Of a DNA stretch of 64,000 bases, positions 44,201-52,532 are shown one piece after another. The stretch covers positions 1-64,000 of the forward strand of contig CAZHCA010000017.1 of NCBI GenBank assembly GCA_964530825.1, in the 5' to 3' direction. The stretch is from CAZHCA01 sp964530825. Lineage in GTDB: Bacteria; Bacteroidota; Bacteroidia; Chitinophagales; Saprospiraceae. Positions within the stretch are counted from its first letter, which is position 1. Each line of letters begins with the position of its first letter. The notes beneath the pieces are model-generated. The model had not been told where the DNA came from. It did not search any database and was given only the letters and a program-made list of their open reading frames with translations. Made by a program: the position numbers and the translations under genes.

Positions 44201-46786
44201 TTCCAGGCGAGGGAAGCCGTAGTCGTTTTTCGGAATTTTAATTCCGGCATAGGCCTCAAAAGGGTGGTAAGGAAAGGTCAGATACTCGGTGCTGAAATCA
44301 CCGCCCTGTTCGAACACGCGAGTTTCAAAGATGGCCTTCATTGGGCCTGGCACATCGTCATTTTCCATTAGAGTAGCTTTAAAAGCCGTCTTGCCTTCGG
44401 CGTCGAGCTTTTCGTCTAACAAGACCTGACTGTACCCATCGTAAGCCCGGACCACGTCGGAAAAGGTATACCCTGGGAAGTTTTCAAAATCCGGTGTTGC
44501 AGACCGTAACCGGCACTCTACAACGGCTCGCAGATTGCTGGCCGGGGCCCCGTGCAGCCAGTTCGCAGCCAGAATAGCCTGCTGGGGAGCCGTGGAGCGG
44601 GACAGGCTTTCGGATCCGAAGTCCAGATCGATCTTTAGCCGGTTAGGTTTGATCGTTTCAACCTTGAGTATTTTTTCAAAAGCAGCACCACCAGCCTTTA
44701 CGCGTGCTATCCAATTACCGGTGGGTGCCTCCGGTGCCGTCGATAGGAACAGTGGATAAATACCATTCTGATTATCATTCGTCCGGCGGTTTTCTACAAG
44801 CTGACCACGGGCATTGGTTATCTCCAGTTCGATTGGATAATTGTCGGGTAAGCGGTTATCGCGATCCTCCAAGACGAAATTCAGGAAAATGGAATCGCCG
44901 GGCCGCCATACATCCCGCTCAGCATAAAGGTAACCTTTCAACCCTTCCTGTACTTGCACCCCGCTCAGGTCAAAAGTACTGAGCTGAAGAGCATCCATGT
45001 CTTGGACGCGCAGGTAACCACGCTCTCCGGCGGTGCGGGCCATCACGACGAATGCCGGACGATCGAGTGGTAGGCTAACGGTGCCGTCACCTGCAGTTTT
45101 AGCCGAAGCAATGGGTTGCTGCTGATAATCGTAAACCGTCACTTCGGCACCGCTCACTGGTTGAGCGGTGCGCAGGTCCGTTACAGCGACAAAAGCTTTG
45201 TCATCGGTTCCAATCTTAGCGATGAGGCCCAGATTGGAGGCGATCACATTACGCTGGATAAAACGGTCGCGGTTATAGTAGGCCGGGCGGCAGGGGTCTT
45301 CCCGGTCGTTGTAGTCGTACCCGTCATAGTATCCAGCTGGGCCATAGTAGGTATCCATGATGCTCTTTCCGAGGTCGTCGTAGTCCATAGCACCCGATCC
45401 GGAGTAGACCACCTGTCCGGCTTCGGGGCAGTTGTAACTGGCGTACTCCGGGCGAAAACCAATGCGGATTTGAAAGATGGCCTCTTTGTCTTCAGCCAGC
45501 AGCTCGCGCAGGTCTAGGGCATAGCGTACCCATTTGTTTTGGTTGTATTCACTGGTGAGTTGACGGAGATCTACTTTTTGTCGCATAATAATGCGACCGA
45601 CCTGGTATAAACCATAACCTTCCGACAAACGATTATTCTGCAGGTATTGCAAAATATTGTTGTCGAAAATTTTAAATACCTCGACATCGACCGCCTCCAG
45701 TCCTGTGGCTTCGAAAGGAAACAACAGATTTTCGGACTGCGGCAGGATGACACCCCTGCCTACGAGGCGCACCTGCGGTTCAATGGTTGAAAAGTTCAAT
45801 TGCCAGTCGCTGGGTGCCGTAAGGTTTTTACCGGCGACATTTTTGATGCCTTTGTAGATATTCAGATCTACTGCACTGCTGGTTTCGATTCGGGAAGGGT
45901 AAATCAAAACTAAGTTACCGTCGATCAACGTTCGGAAGTCAATTGGTTGAGTAGAGCTAAGATTAATAAGCCCGTCCAGATTCTGCTGGTGGGCGAGGGG
46001 GTCAGAAAAAGCAATACGCACGTAGGTATCGGGACCGGATACGACTTCGGCCCGTATTACTCGGAATTCGTTGATTGACGGGATGGTATACGTACTTTCA
46101 CCCTGTTGGTTGGTTCCGAAAGGTTTTCCGGTCCAGGTTATTGTAACGGTATTTTCCGTTTCGCCCCGTTCGATTTCACCTATGGTAAAATGATGTTGTT
46201 TCGGGGTTTTGCTTTCCCAGGTAATGGGAAGCTGGCGTTTACCCTGTAGTGCTTTCAAAGATTGTTCCACCGTTTCGATATCGGCGAGATCACTGGTGTA
46301 TAGAGTCCCTTCCAATTGCTGTACGGAAAGATCGTTCTCGCGGGCAGGTCGAATACCGATGAGGTTGACTTCCAGGTATTGATCGCGCACCTGAAAATCG
46401 AAATTAAACTGGCGGTATTCGCGTTTTACCTCTTTAAGGAACTGGCGCAGATTCAGCCGTGCACGGTAAGCGGTACCGGAGCGAAAGTTGGATTCGGGCT
46501 CGAAGCGGAGTGTGCGTTCATCTTCCCAGTAGGCGCTGCCGGATACATTGGGGGCGATGGAAAAAATACCCCGCGCTACCGGTTTGCCAACCTCATCAGC
46601 TGGTACAACTTCCTGGGCAAACCGCACTACAACCGGTTCACTTTTACTGATTACGCCCGAAGTATAGGCGTAAATGTAAGGGTTAAGATCTGTCAGGGTA
46701 GAGGCGGTTCGCCGATCGGATTTACAGGAAACGACAAAACTGAGTAGACCGATAATGGTAAGAAAACGCAATAAAATGCGGGTCAT
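41207..46786 (-). CDS. alpha-2-macroglobulin-family lipoprotein with intact thioester
   Basis: 1859 residues, beginning with a lipoprotein signal (MTRILLRFLTIIGLLSFVVS, then C at 21). Macroglobulin-type beta domains fill the first 1100 or so residues (KGYLYAERDVWRPGDSIFLN is the MG-like bait-proximal marker). The internal thioester motif is intact at residues 1397-1400 (YPYGCIEQTISAGFPQL), followed by the alpha-toroid (QLANGGFTYWPGAGRSDPWS) and a receptor-binding-like end (VEVVVHPGTMPISYKELALE is nearby). Such proteins trap attacking proteases by covalent bonding in the periplasm. Unlike many proteobacterial cases, no penicillin-binding protein 1C gene is adjacent. The gene is single; upstream lies a 139-base divergent region. 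Confidence 0.93.
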   Translation of the reverse strand: MTRILLRFLTIIGLLSFVVSCKSDRRTASTLTDLNPYIYAYTSGVISKSEPVVVRFAQEVVPADEVGKPVARGIFSIAPNVSGSAYWEDERTLRFEPESNFRSGTAYRARLNLRQFLKEVKREYRQFNFDFQVRDQYLEVNLIGIRPARENDLSVQQLEGTLYTSDLADIETVEQSLKALQGKRQLPITWESKTPKQHHFTIGEIERGETENTVTITWTGKPFGTNQQGESTYTIPSINEFRVIRAEVVSGPDTYVRIAFSDPLAHQQNLDGLINLSSTQPIDFRTLIDGNLVLIYPSRIETSSAVDLNIYKGIKNVAGKNLTAPSDWQLNFSTIEPQVRLVGRGVILPQSENLLFPFEATGLEAVDVEVFKIFDNNILQYLQNNRLSEGYGLYQVGRIIMRQKVDLRQLTSEYNQNKWVRYALDLRELLAEDKEAIFQIRIGFRPEYASYNCPEAGQVVYSGSGAMDYDDLGKSIMDTYYGPAGYYDGYDYNDREDPCRPAYYNRDRFIQRNVIASNLGLIAKIGTDDKAFVAVTDLRTAQPVSGAEVTVYDYQQQPIASAKTAGDGTVSLPLDRPAFVVMARTAGERGYLRVQDMDALQLSTFDLSGVQVQEGLKGYLYAERDVWRPGDSIFLNFVLEDRDNRLPDNYPIELEITNARGQLVENRRTNDNQNGIYPLFLSTAPEAPTGNWIARVKAGGAAFEKILKVETIKPNRLKIDLDFGSESLSRSTAPQQAILAANWLHGAPASNLRAVVECRLRSATPDFENFPGYTFSDVVRAYDGYSQVLLDEKLDAEGKTAFKATLMENDDVPGPMKAIFETRVFEQGGDFSTEYLTFPYHPFEAYAGIKIPKNDYGFPRLEIEQAGRLDFALADKNGAPLTNRSLEVELLRVEWRWWWEEGYDNIARYLNNYGYTYREAHNVRTDANGKASLLVNLSDWGRYLVRVCDPRDGHCAGDFLYVGYPFYGSDAPPEMAAMLSLRTDREVYEVGQQVQITIPSAENGRALVTLENGSGVVRSWWEETVAGEHAITFRATADMVPNVYAYVTLIQPHNQRNNDLPIRLYGVAPLEVEDPKTQLNPVADFPDELRPNQSFEITVNEAQGRSMAYTVAVVDEGLLGLTQFQTPNPHEAFFAREALGVRSWDVYDLVLGAYGGEINRLLQIGGDGAAIDAALGNNANRFEPVVRHLGPFYLPGGQKAKHKIQLPNYVGAVRAMVVAVGDGKYGAYEKTASVKQPLMVLGSLPRVLGPGERVELPVNVFVNSDALGTVEVSASASGGSVDWVEAPEGRLNFAGSGNQLQTFTFETGDQTGPVIFEIRAAGGGETATQSITVEVRNPNPTATQVQEKILDPGAVWSAGYTPLGMPGTRNALMEVSTIPPINLGKRLRYLLQYPYGCIEQTISAGFPQLYVDRLMELSVEQQAAIPNRVRATIDRLRQFQLANGGFTYWPGAGRSDPWSSNYAGHFLMEAQRQGYTVPELMLKKWTDFQEKAAQQWQPNNLTAGFTSNRNHQLDQAYRLFTLAQAGKPEQAAMNRLRSIDGLSNVARWQLAATYALIGQENVGRQLVEKADPNVQDYRELSQTYGSGLRDQAFILQAMVLLGQEDAARQLLQKVSQSLGSTQWLSTQTTAQALLAVTTFLGETPTQSGPNFRYAIDGRGPVDGGSDRPLMQVDLPTGGDRQNLQLTNQGEGKLFARLILSGKPLPGNEEADSENLKLSVAYKHMDGAPLAIEELDQGTDFYAEVVVVHPGTMPISYKELALEQVFPSGWEIINTRLANGNNLRNLDSPYDYQDIRDDRVQTFFDLREGEVKTFRVKLNAAYLGRYYLPGPQCQAMYDRSIRARDKGQWVNVVLPGGPVQ

Positions 46787-46925
46787 GGATAATAGGATTT
46801 AATGAGGTGTTCGGTTCAACTGAATGCCAGAAGTTATGTTATGAAGGCAAATATTCGCAAAGTATAACTTAATTTACCATTTTCGCGCCATAAGAGCGAA
46901 TCTTCGTAAAAATTATCTACGGTAT

Positions 46926-47564
46926 ATGAGTCAGGCTTTTCTCCCGCTGTTCCCGCTGCAACTCGTCGTTTTTCCCGGTGAACAACTCAATCTGCACATC
47001 TTCGAACCGCGCTATCGCCAACTCATTAAGGAGTGCGAGGAGGAAGGCATCACTTTCGGTATTCCGGCCTACCTCGAAGGCGCTGTACAGGAGGTAGGTA
47101 CCGAAGTGCAACTGACCAGTGTCGTTAAGCGATACGAATCGGGCGAACTGGATATCACAACCGAGGGCGTTAGCATTTTTCGAATCCAAAAGTTTATGCG
47201 CAAGGCGCCCGAGAAACTCTACGCCGGCGCTGAGATCGAGCCCATCGCAATCAATACCAAAGGCGATTTTGTAAAAGCGGAAAGGCTACTAGAACAGGTA
47301 GAGGAGCTTTTTGACCTGCTCAATATCGATAAGGATGTACCCGAAAACACAGATGCTTTCAATACCTATGATATTGCGCATCACGTTGGCATGAACGTGC
47401 AGCAGGAATACGAATTGCTTTGTATTCCCGATGAGGTGGAGCGCCAGGATTTCCTGCTCGAGCACCTTGACCGGTTGATCCCTACTGTTAGAGAAATGGA
47501 AAATCTGCGCAAACGGGTACAAATGAATGGGCACTTCAAGAATATCATCCCGCCGAAAATCTGA
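46926..47564 (+). CDS. Lon-protease substrate-binding-domain protein
   Basis: 212 residues consisting of the LAN (Lon N-terminal) domain alone, without ATPase or protease parts. The hallmark start (LPLFPLQLVVFPGEQLNLHI, FEPRYRQLIKECEEEGITFG) and the end (YELLCIPDEVERQDFLLEHL, DRLIPTVREMENLRKRVQMN) match free-standing proteins of this family. Their role is not well established; substrate recognition or adaptor function is supposed. It is divergent from the alpha-2-macroglobulin gene. The A-rich leader aaaaattat just before the ATG resembles that of two other genes here. Confidence 0.88.
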   Translation: MSQAFLPLFPLQLVVFPGEQLNLHIFEPRYRQLIKECEEEGITFGIPAYLEGAVQEVGTEVQLTSVVKRYESGELDITTEGVSIFRIQKFMRKAPEKLYAGAEIEPIAINTKGDFVKAERLLEQVEELFDLLNIDKDVPENTDAFNTYDIAHHVGMNVQQEYELLCIPDEVERQDFLLEHLDRLIPTVREMENLRKRVQMNGHFKNIIPPKI

Positions 47565-47904
47565 GCTAAGGGCTGAAAAGCGGCAATGTCCTTTGGCATA
47601 AACAAAAAAAACCGCACAAGTCCGGGTAGTTGTTGACCCTCATAATGACATGAATAAGGTCGCTGAAATGGTTCAGTAATCCCCTTGTCTCCGAAGAGAA
47701 TTCCGGCGATACCGGAATTGAGGCCCGCCCTAGTCATTCCAAGTCTAACCCCAATTTATATACTTTGTAGAGTCACAACTTTTGGAACCTGTACGGTGCG
47801 GTTTCTAGTAAACCGTTGTGATACGAAGGTAGGTAATGTTTTTATGCAGATCAATGGATGTAGGCACTTGACCTTTTCCAATATTTTACGGGTAAGTGTT
47901 AATC
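47565..47904. other. 340-base gap with one short inverted repeat
   Basis: No open frame in this gap reads as protein on either strand. The only structure I see is a perfect 8-base inverted repeat, aattccgg (47699-47706) and ccggaatt (47712-47719), with a 5-base spacer and no T run, and a weak GGTAAG/CTTACC hairpin near 47892-47910 that overlaps the stop of the PorV-like gene. Neither is a clear terminator. Confidence 0.5.
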
Positions 47905-49005
47905 TTACCGGTCCCTATTGAGAAAGTCGAGCTGCAATGAAATAACGTGAGAGTAGGTGTCGTCCTCGGCCCCCAAGTCGGTAAATGCATAATCGACATG
48001 AAAGGTCGATATCTTAAATCCGACGCCAAGGCTGGGTCGGCTCTGCCAGTTTTTGGATCCATCGAACCCTTGAATTTGCTGAAACTGATTGACGCCCGCA
48101 CGCAGGAATACAAACCGGCCGTAGTCGGCTTCCAGGCCAAACGCCGGATCGATACTGAAAGGATCGGAAGATATCAGGGTATTGCGCTGCCCGTCGGTGG
48201 TGATGATAAAGTCCAATTCGGGGGCAATGCCGATTTTACCTTTGCTGAAGCGAAACTGGTAACCGGCGCCCAATACGATGCGTGGGTTGGTCACCTCGAC
48301 CGAATTGATAGGTACTTCGTTGTTGGTGAGTTCCAGTATTTCTTTTTCTTCCTCAGTAAAGCTGAACGACCATGCATTAAATGTAGAAGTCAGGTCGGCG
48401 GCCAGCAGGCCGAATCGCCAGTTATTGAGTTGATACTGCGCAGCCGCATCGATCCCAAAACCCCAGGAGTCGGCAAAAGGCCCGATGGTGCGGTGAATGA
48501 TTTTAATATTACCCCCTACCCGTAACTGGCCGGATTTGGTCCGAATGCCTTGGGCATAGCTGAGCAGCAGGGCGTAATCGGCAGCCGAGAATTCGCGTAC
48601 GTTGTCAAAATTAATTGTCCCATCGCTTTCGTAAAGGGTAAGGGTGTTAGGTATTTCGTCGATACCGAAACGGATAAGGGATACCCCCAGTCGACGGCGC
48701 CCGCCAGAAAAGGGTAACGTAAACCCCAGATAGTCGAAAGCTCCGACGCCGGCAAACCATTCGGCATGCATGGCTCCCAGTTGTAAACCTATTTCTTGGT
48801 TAATCCCCGCCAGGCCGGCCGGATTCCAATAACCAGCCGTGACATCCGATACGTTGGCCACTACCGCATTACCCATACCTTGGGCGCGGGCGCTCACGCC
48901 AATAGCCAAGAATTCATTGCTGTATTTCTGGCCCGATACGGTAACCAGGGGCGCTAAGGCTAGGAGTAGATGTGCCAAAAGGCCTGCGTGTAATCGTTGT
49001 TCCAT
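47905..49005 (-). CDS. PorV/PorQ-family outer-membrane beta-barrel protein
   Basis: 366 residues with a signal peptide. The first mature residues (YSNEFLAIGVSARAQGMGNA, VVANVSDVTAGYWNPAGLAG) are the N-terminal signature of the PorV/PorQ family of FadL-like barrels. The body alternates beta strands, ending in HVISLQLDFLNRDR. PorV shuttles T9SS cargo to the attachment complex and PorQ is also a T9SS component; other members of this family are not assigned. Since a T9SS client is encoded nearby, a role in type IX secretion is plausible. The true PorV is usually near porU, which is not in this window, so this is more likely a second paralogue. Confidence 0.8.
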   Translation of the reverse strand: MEQRLHAGLLAHLLLALAPLVTVSGQKYSNEFLAIGVSARAQGMGNAVVANVSDVTAGYWNPAGLAGINQEIGLQLGAMHAEWFAGVGAFDYLGFTLPFSGGRRRLGVSLIRFGIDEIPNTLTLYESDGTINFDNVREFSAADYALLLSYAQGIRTKSGQLRVGGNIKIIHRTIGPFADSWGFGIDAAAQYQLNNWRFGLLAADLTSTFNAWSFSFTEEEKEILELTNNEVPINSVEVTNPRIVLGAGYQFRFSKGKIGIAPELDFIITTDGQRNTLISSDPFSIDPAFGLEADYGRFVFLRAGVNQFQQIQGFDGSKNWQSRPSLGVGFKISTFHVDYAFTDLGAEDDTYSHVISLQLDFLNRDR

Positions 49006-49091
49006 CCGGATTGGAATTTTTCCTTGGTCGATAACGCAAACTTAGGCAATCCGAATATAATGGCCCGCAATTTTGGATTGATATGTCGGGT

Positions 49092-50117
49092 TTAGGGCAT
49101 AGCCTTGCGCGAGGGGCCGTAGTTGATTTTTTCGATAATGCTTTCCGAATCATCATCACGCAAATCGCGGTTTATGGCAATACTGGCATTGAGCTCGTAG
49201 CCGATCAGGATCATCAAAGCATTGATTTGCATCCAAAGCATGAGGATAATAATTGTTCCGATCGATCCGTAGAGTTCATTGTACCGGTTAAAGTTGTTGA
49301 CGTAGGTTGAAAAGGCCAGGGAGGCGAGAATACAAAAAACCGTCGCCAATAAGGCGCCGGGGGTAACCCAGCGGAATCGCTGACGCATCGCTGGCCCGTA
49401 GCGGTAAAGCGAAGCAATGGAGAAGTAAAACAATAAGAAGATAACGATCCAGCGCAGAATAAGGATGGCGCCAGCCGTCAGTTGACTCAGGTTAGTGGTT
49501 TCGGTTACAAACTGAATGAAAAAGCGGCCAACGATTAATAAGATCACCGAACTGATGATGACCAGACCGATGGTAAGCGTAAGGCTTAGCGCCACAAAGC
49601 GCTTCCGGAAAAAGTTGCGCCGTCGGTAGGTAATAGCATAACTTTTGTCGAAACCGCGGATAAGGGCGATCATGCCGTTAGAAGCAAAAAATAAGGCGGC
49701 TACAAAACCCAGCGAAAGCAGTCCGGTGCGTGGATTAGAAGTAATATCCTCGATGAAATTGAAAAGGCGATTACCCGCTACCCCTGGCATTACTTCCTGG
49801 ATCTGATTGCGTAAGTAGAAATCGAAATTTTCTCCACCGGGTAAGTAGACTAAAAAATAGTCTTTGAGCAGTGGGATCAGGGTGAACAAGGCAATGAGGG
49901 AAGGAAAGAGGGAAAGAAAGAAACTGAAGGCTACGGAATTCGCCCGCGTGATGAGATCGTAGCGTCGTAACTCGTGCCTGATGAAGGTAAGTACATCGTA
50001 AATGGGCACCCCTTTGAACCCTGGCAGCGAGTGGCGTTTCATCCAGCGCTCCAGGCGACGCACCCAGGACAGGTTTGCGATTTTTTTTCTAAGCTGTATA
50101 GGTTTTGGTAGTTTCAC
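49092..50117 (-). CDS. YihY/BrkB-family integral membrane protein
   Basis: 341 residues with about six membrane helices. The family motif region begins RANSVAFSFFLSLFPSLIAL, and later has IRGFDKSYAITYRRRNFFRK, and the C-terminal helix IILMLWMQINALMILIGYEL NASI. Function of the family is not settled; it was once misnamed ribonuclease BN. The start codon could be at 50117 as given. It is followed upstream by the thioesterase gene on the same strand after an 84-base gap. Confidence 0.9.
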   Translation of the reverse strand: MKLPKPIQLRKKIANLSWVRRLERWMKRHSLPGFKGVPIYDVLTFIRHELRRYDLITRANSVAFSFFLSLFPSLIALFTLIPLLKDYFLVYLPGGENFDFYLRNQIQEVMPGVAGNRLFNFIEDITSNPRTGLLSLGFVAALFFASNGMIALIRGFDKSYAITYRRRNFFRKRFVALSLTLTIGLVIISSVILLIVGRFFIQFVTETTNLSQLTAGAILILRWIVIFLLFYFSIASLYRYGPAMRQRFRWVTPGALLATVFCILASLAFSTYVNNFNRYNELYGSIGTIIILMLWMQINALMILIGYELNASIAINRDLRDDDSESIIEKINYGPSRKAMP

Positions 50118-50201
50118 ATCCGTTCGTTTGGCTGAGCCGAATGTACCGGCTTAATATATGCCTAACAATTACGGCCTTGATTGGGTCATTTCTGGGTAGC
50201 G

Positions 50202-50612
50202 CTATTGGAAGTGGGGCTGCAAAGCATCGACCAACAGTCGGGGCGCAGTTACCGTTTTACCGGTTTTTATATCTACAAAACACAACCGTACCTGTCCGCC
50301 GTTGATCAGTTTTTCTGCCTCGTTGAATAGCTCCATGTGGAAAGTGATGAAGCGGTTGGGTAATTCCCGCAGGGTGGTGCGTATAGTGATCAGTTCGTCA
50401 TAGCGAGCAGGGCGCACGAAGCGTGTCTGCATACTCACTACGGGCATCATAACGGCTAGGTCCTGTTCCATGCTGCGGTAGGTCATACCCAGGCTGCGTA
50501 GCATTTCCACGCGTCCGATTTCGTAATAGTAGGCGTAATTGCCGTAGTACAGGTAACCCATCTGGTCGGTTTCGCCGTAGCGTACACGCTTGGGAAAATC
50601 GTAGCTGTACAT
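50202..50612 (-). CDS. ybgC: hotdog-fold acyl-CoA thioesterase, YbgC type
   Basis: 136 residues of the 4-hydroxybenzoyl-CoA thioesterase family. The active-site segment is RYGETDQMGYLYYGNYAYYY (Asp at the 'ETD' position followed by G-x-x-Y/H-x-x-N), and the second strand is FVRPARYDELITIRTTLREL. Hydrolyses acyl-CoA thioesters; in many bacteria YbgC travels with the Tol-Pal system, which is not seen here. It starts 11 bases after the arginine deiminase gene stop, so the two probably share a transcript. Confidence 0.88.
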   Translation of the reverse strand: MYSYDFPKRVRYGETDQMGYLYYGNYAYYYEIGRVEMLRSLGMTYRSMEQDLAVMMPVVSMQTRFVRPARYDELITIRTTLRELPNRFITFHMELFNEAEKLINGGQVRLCFVDIKTGKTVTAPRLLVDALQPHFQ

Positions 50613-50623
50613 TGTCTATGTTT

Positions 50624-51886
50624 TTAACCCCGTTGGATGGGACAAGTCATACAATGCGAACCGCCCCGGGCTCTCGATAGCTCGTTTGAGGGCAGGGTGA
50701 TGATGGTATTTTCCACAGTCTGGGGGTCCAGGTTGCCGGCGCTTACCTGATCCAGGAATTGCTGTGCAGGTAAAATCTCGTAGCCGGCCTGGCGGAAGGC
50801 CCGCTCGGTAACGGTGTTACGATCGTAGGTGAGCGCTACGCCCGGCCGGATAGCTACTAGATTGCAACCGTCGGTCCATTGTTCGCGCTCCTGATAGGGC
50901 GATTCGCCTTGGCCGCTCAGGATGAATTCCATCTGCGGATTGATTTCTTTTTGCAAAAACGCGGCGATTGTGGAGTAATAGTCTAGTGTACCATTGCGGC
51001 GGTACACTTCAACCGCCGAGCTGAGTCCCTCCAAGACGATTGGCTTGAAAGCCACGATGTGGTGATGGTGAATTTGCGTGAAAATGGTATCGAGGTGCAT
51101 AAAGGAACGGTCGGCCGGTACGTTCATAAGTACAACATTTTCTACCAGACCCTTCCGGAATAGAAAATCGCGCAGGGAATGGATGCCGTGCCGATTGGTG
51201 CGTTCGCTCAACCCGATGAGGAGAAAGTCTTTGCGCAGCATCATCGCGTCCCCGCCCTCGAGGGAAACCGATTCCCCCTTGCGCGAGGGCGGAAAGCGCT
51301 CTACATCATTGAGGTTGATCATGCGACCTGCTTTGCGTAACGCTCGAAAAATCGGATGCGCCCAGATGACAAAGCGCGTCAAAAAGTTTTCCCGGTAGCG
51401 CGCTTCTTTTGCCGCCTTGGTGATCAGGATGTGGTCGTTGATTGTGACGGCGATGTCGCGGGTGAAAATAAAATTTGGGATGGGATCGAACAAGATGTAA
51501 TCTTCATCCTCGAAGTATCCCGAAATGAGTACATCGGCTAGGGTGTGGTTGTCGAGGCGTAAAAATAAATCTTGCGTACTGCTGGGTAACTCTTCGTAGT
51601 CGATAATTTGATTGATCATGGTTATTTTGGCAGCTTCGTCAAAACTCAGGGCTTCAGCCAGCAGATTTTGGACCTCCAACACGTTACCCGATCCCAGAAA
51701 AGCACCCAGAACGGCCGTAAATATATCGTGTTCTTTTTGCATCTGGGGCAGATAGACAATATCATCGAAGAGGAGCTCTTCGGCTCGTCGGGGAGAAATT
51801 CTGGAGATGCCCTGGTCGGGCCGGTGCACCAAAACCCGGCGCAGGGGGGCGATCTCAGAATCGACAAAGACGCTTGCTTTTTCCAT
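50624..51886 (-). CDS. arcA: arginine deiminase
   Basis: 420 residues, the usual length. Converts arginine to citrulline and ammonia, the first step of the arginine deiminase pathway. Active-site motifs are all present: PNFIFTRDIAVTINDHILI (FTRD), VSLEGGDAMMLRKDFLLIGL (EGGD), DRSFMHLDTIFTQIHHHHIV (HLDT), and the nucleophilic cysteine Cys412 in RGGSHCMTCPIQRG. The ornithine carbamoyltransferase and carbamate kinase partners are not in this window, so the enzyme may serve nitrogen or acid metabolism rather than fermentation. It starts nine bases after the GNAT gene, on the same strand. Confidence 0.93.
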   Translation of the reverse strand: MEKASVFVDSEIAPLRRVLVHRPDQGISRISPRRAEELLFDDIVYLPQMQKEHDIFTAVLGAFLGSGNVLEVQNLLAEALSFDEAAKITMINQIIDYEELPSSTQDLFLRLDNHTLADVLISGYFEDEDYILFDPIPNFIFTRDIAVTINDHILITKAAKEARYRENFLTRFVIWAHPIFRALRKAGRMINLNDVERFPPSRKGESVSLEGGDAMMLRKDFLLIGLSERTNRHGIHSLRDFLFRKGLVENVVLMNVPADRSFMHLDTIFTQIHHHHIVAFKPIVLEGLSSAVEVYRRNGTLDYYSTIAAFLQKEINPQMEFILSGQGESPYQEREQWTDGCNLVAIRPGVALTYDRNTVTERAFRQAGYEILPAQQFLDQVSAGNLDPQTVENTIITLPSNELSRARGGSHCMTCPIQRG

Positions 51887-51894
51887 ATTGGGTG

Positions 51895-52347
51895 TTAATC
51901 AGCATTGGACCAAAAGTAATAATTGTGTTCGGTATCCAGTGCAAAGTCGACGGAACGATATAGGGTGTTGCTTTCCCGGTTGTCTTTTTCGGTCTCTAGC
52001 AACAGGCCTGCCGCGTCGGTTTGGTGAGCTAGCAGTTTGCAGGCTTCAATAAGGCGTTTGGCAATACCTTTACGCCGATGGGTAGGAAAAACGTACAGAT
52101 CGTTGAGTAACCACAAGCGCCGCATACGCGTCGAAGAATATAGCGGATAAAGCTGAACAAAGCCAACGATACGGTCAAGAATAGGGTCGCGTGCCACGAA
52201 AATGGCTGAATCACGCTGGTGCAGACGGGCTTCGAGGAAGGCCTCGGCACCTTCGGGATCCGATGGTTGCCGGTAAAAAACCCGGTAAGCATCGAAAAGG
52301 GGTACCAACTCTTCGAGGTGATGTATTTCGCCGCGTACTATTTTCAT
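51895..52347 (-). CDS. GNAT-family N-acetyltransferase
   Basis: 150 residues from the ATG at 52347. A 26-residue upward extension is open but not GNAT-like. The acetyl-CoA loop is LYVFPTHRRKGIAKRLIEAC (R/Q-x-x-G-x-G/A pattern), with the substrate-binding strand LLLETEKDNRESNTLYRSVD downstream, and ends with the aromatic DTEHNYYFWSN. Transfers acetyl from acetyl-CoA to an amine; substrate unknown. The gene is first in the GNAT / arcA / ybgC / YihY run. Its promoter region is shared with the divergent 52533 gene. Confidence 0.9.
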   Translation of the reverse strand: MKIVRGEIHHLEELVPLFDAYRVFYRQPSDPEGAEAFLEARLHQRDSAIFVARDPILDRIVGFVQLYPLYSSTRMRRLWLLNDLYVFPTHRRKGIAKRLIEACKLLAHQTDAAGLLLETEKDNRESNTLYRSVDFALDTEHNYYFWSNAD

Positions 52348-52532
52348 AGTCTTATAGTTTGTTGAAGCGTTAAAAATACAGTAGGAGCGTTGTTCATCCG
52401 CAATTTCGGGCGATTTATCTAACACGGTGGCCCACCCGGCAACTTAACCCAGAAGGGAACTGTATAATTGCCGATAATTGTAGAAATTAGCAGGAAACAG
52501 AAGCTGTTTTCGTCTTAGCTTAATTTGTTATT

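Noticed and set aside
47699..47719. Inverted repeat aattccgg/ccggaatt as a terminator
   Set aside because: No T run follows on either strand, and it lies more than 130 bases from both flanking gene ends, so it is only recorded as an inverted repeat.
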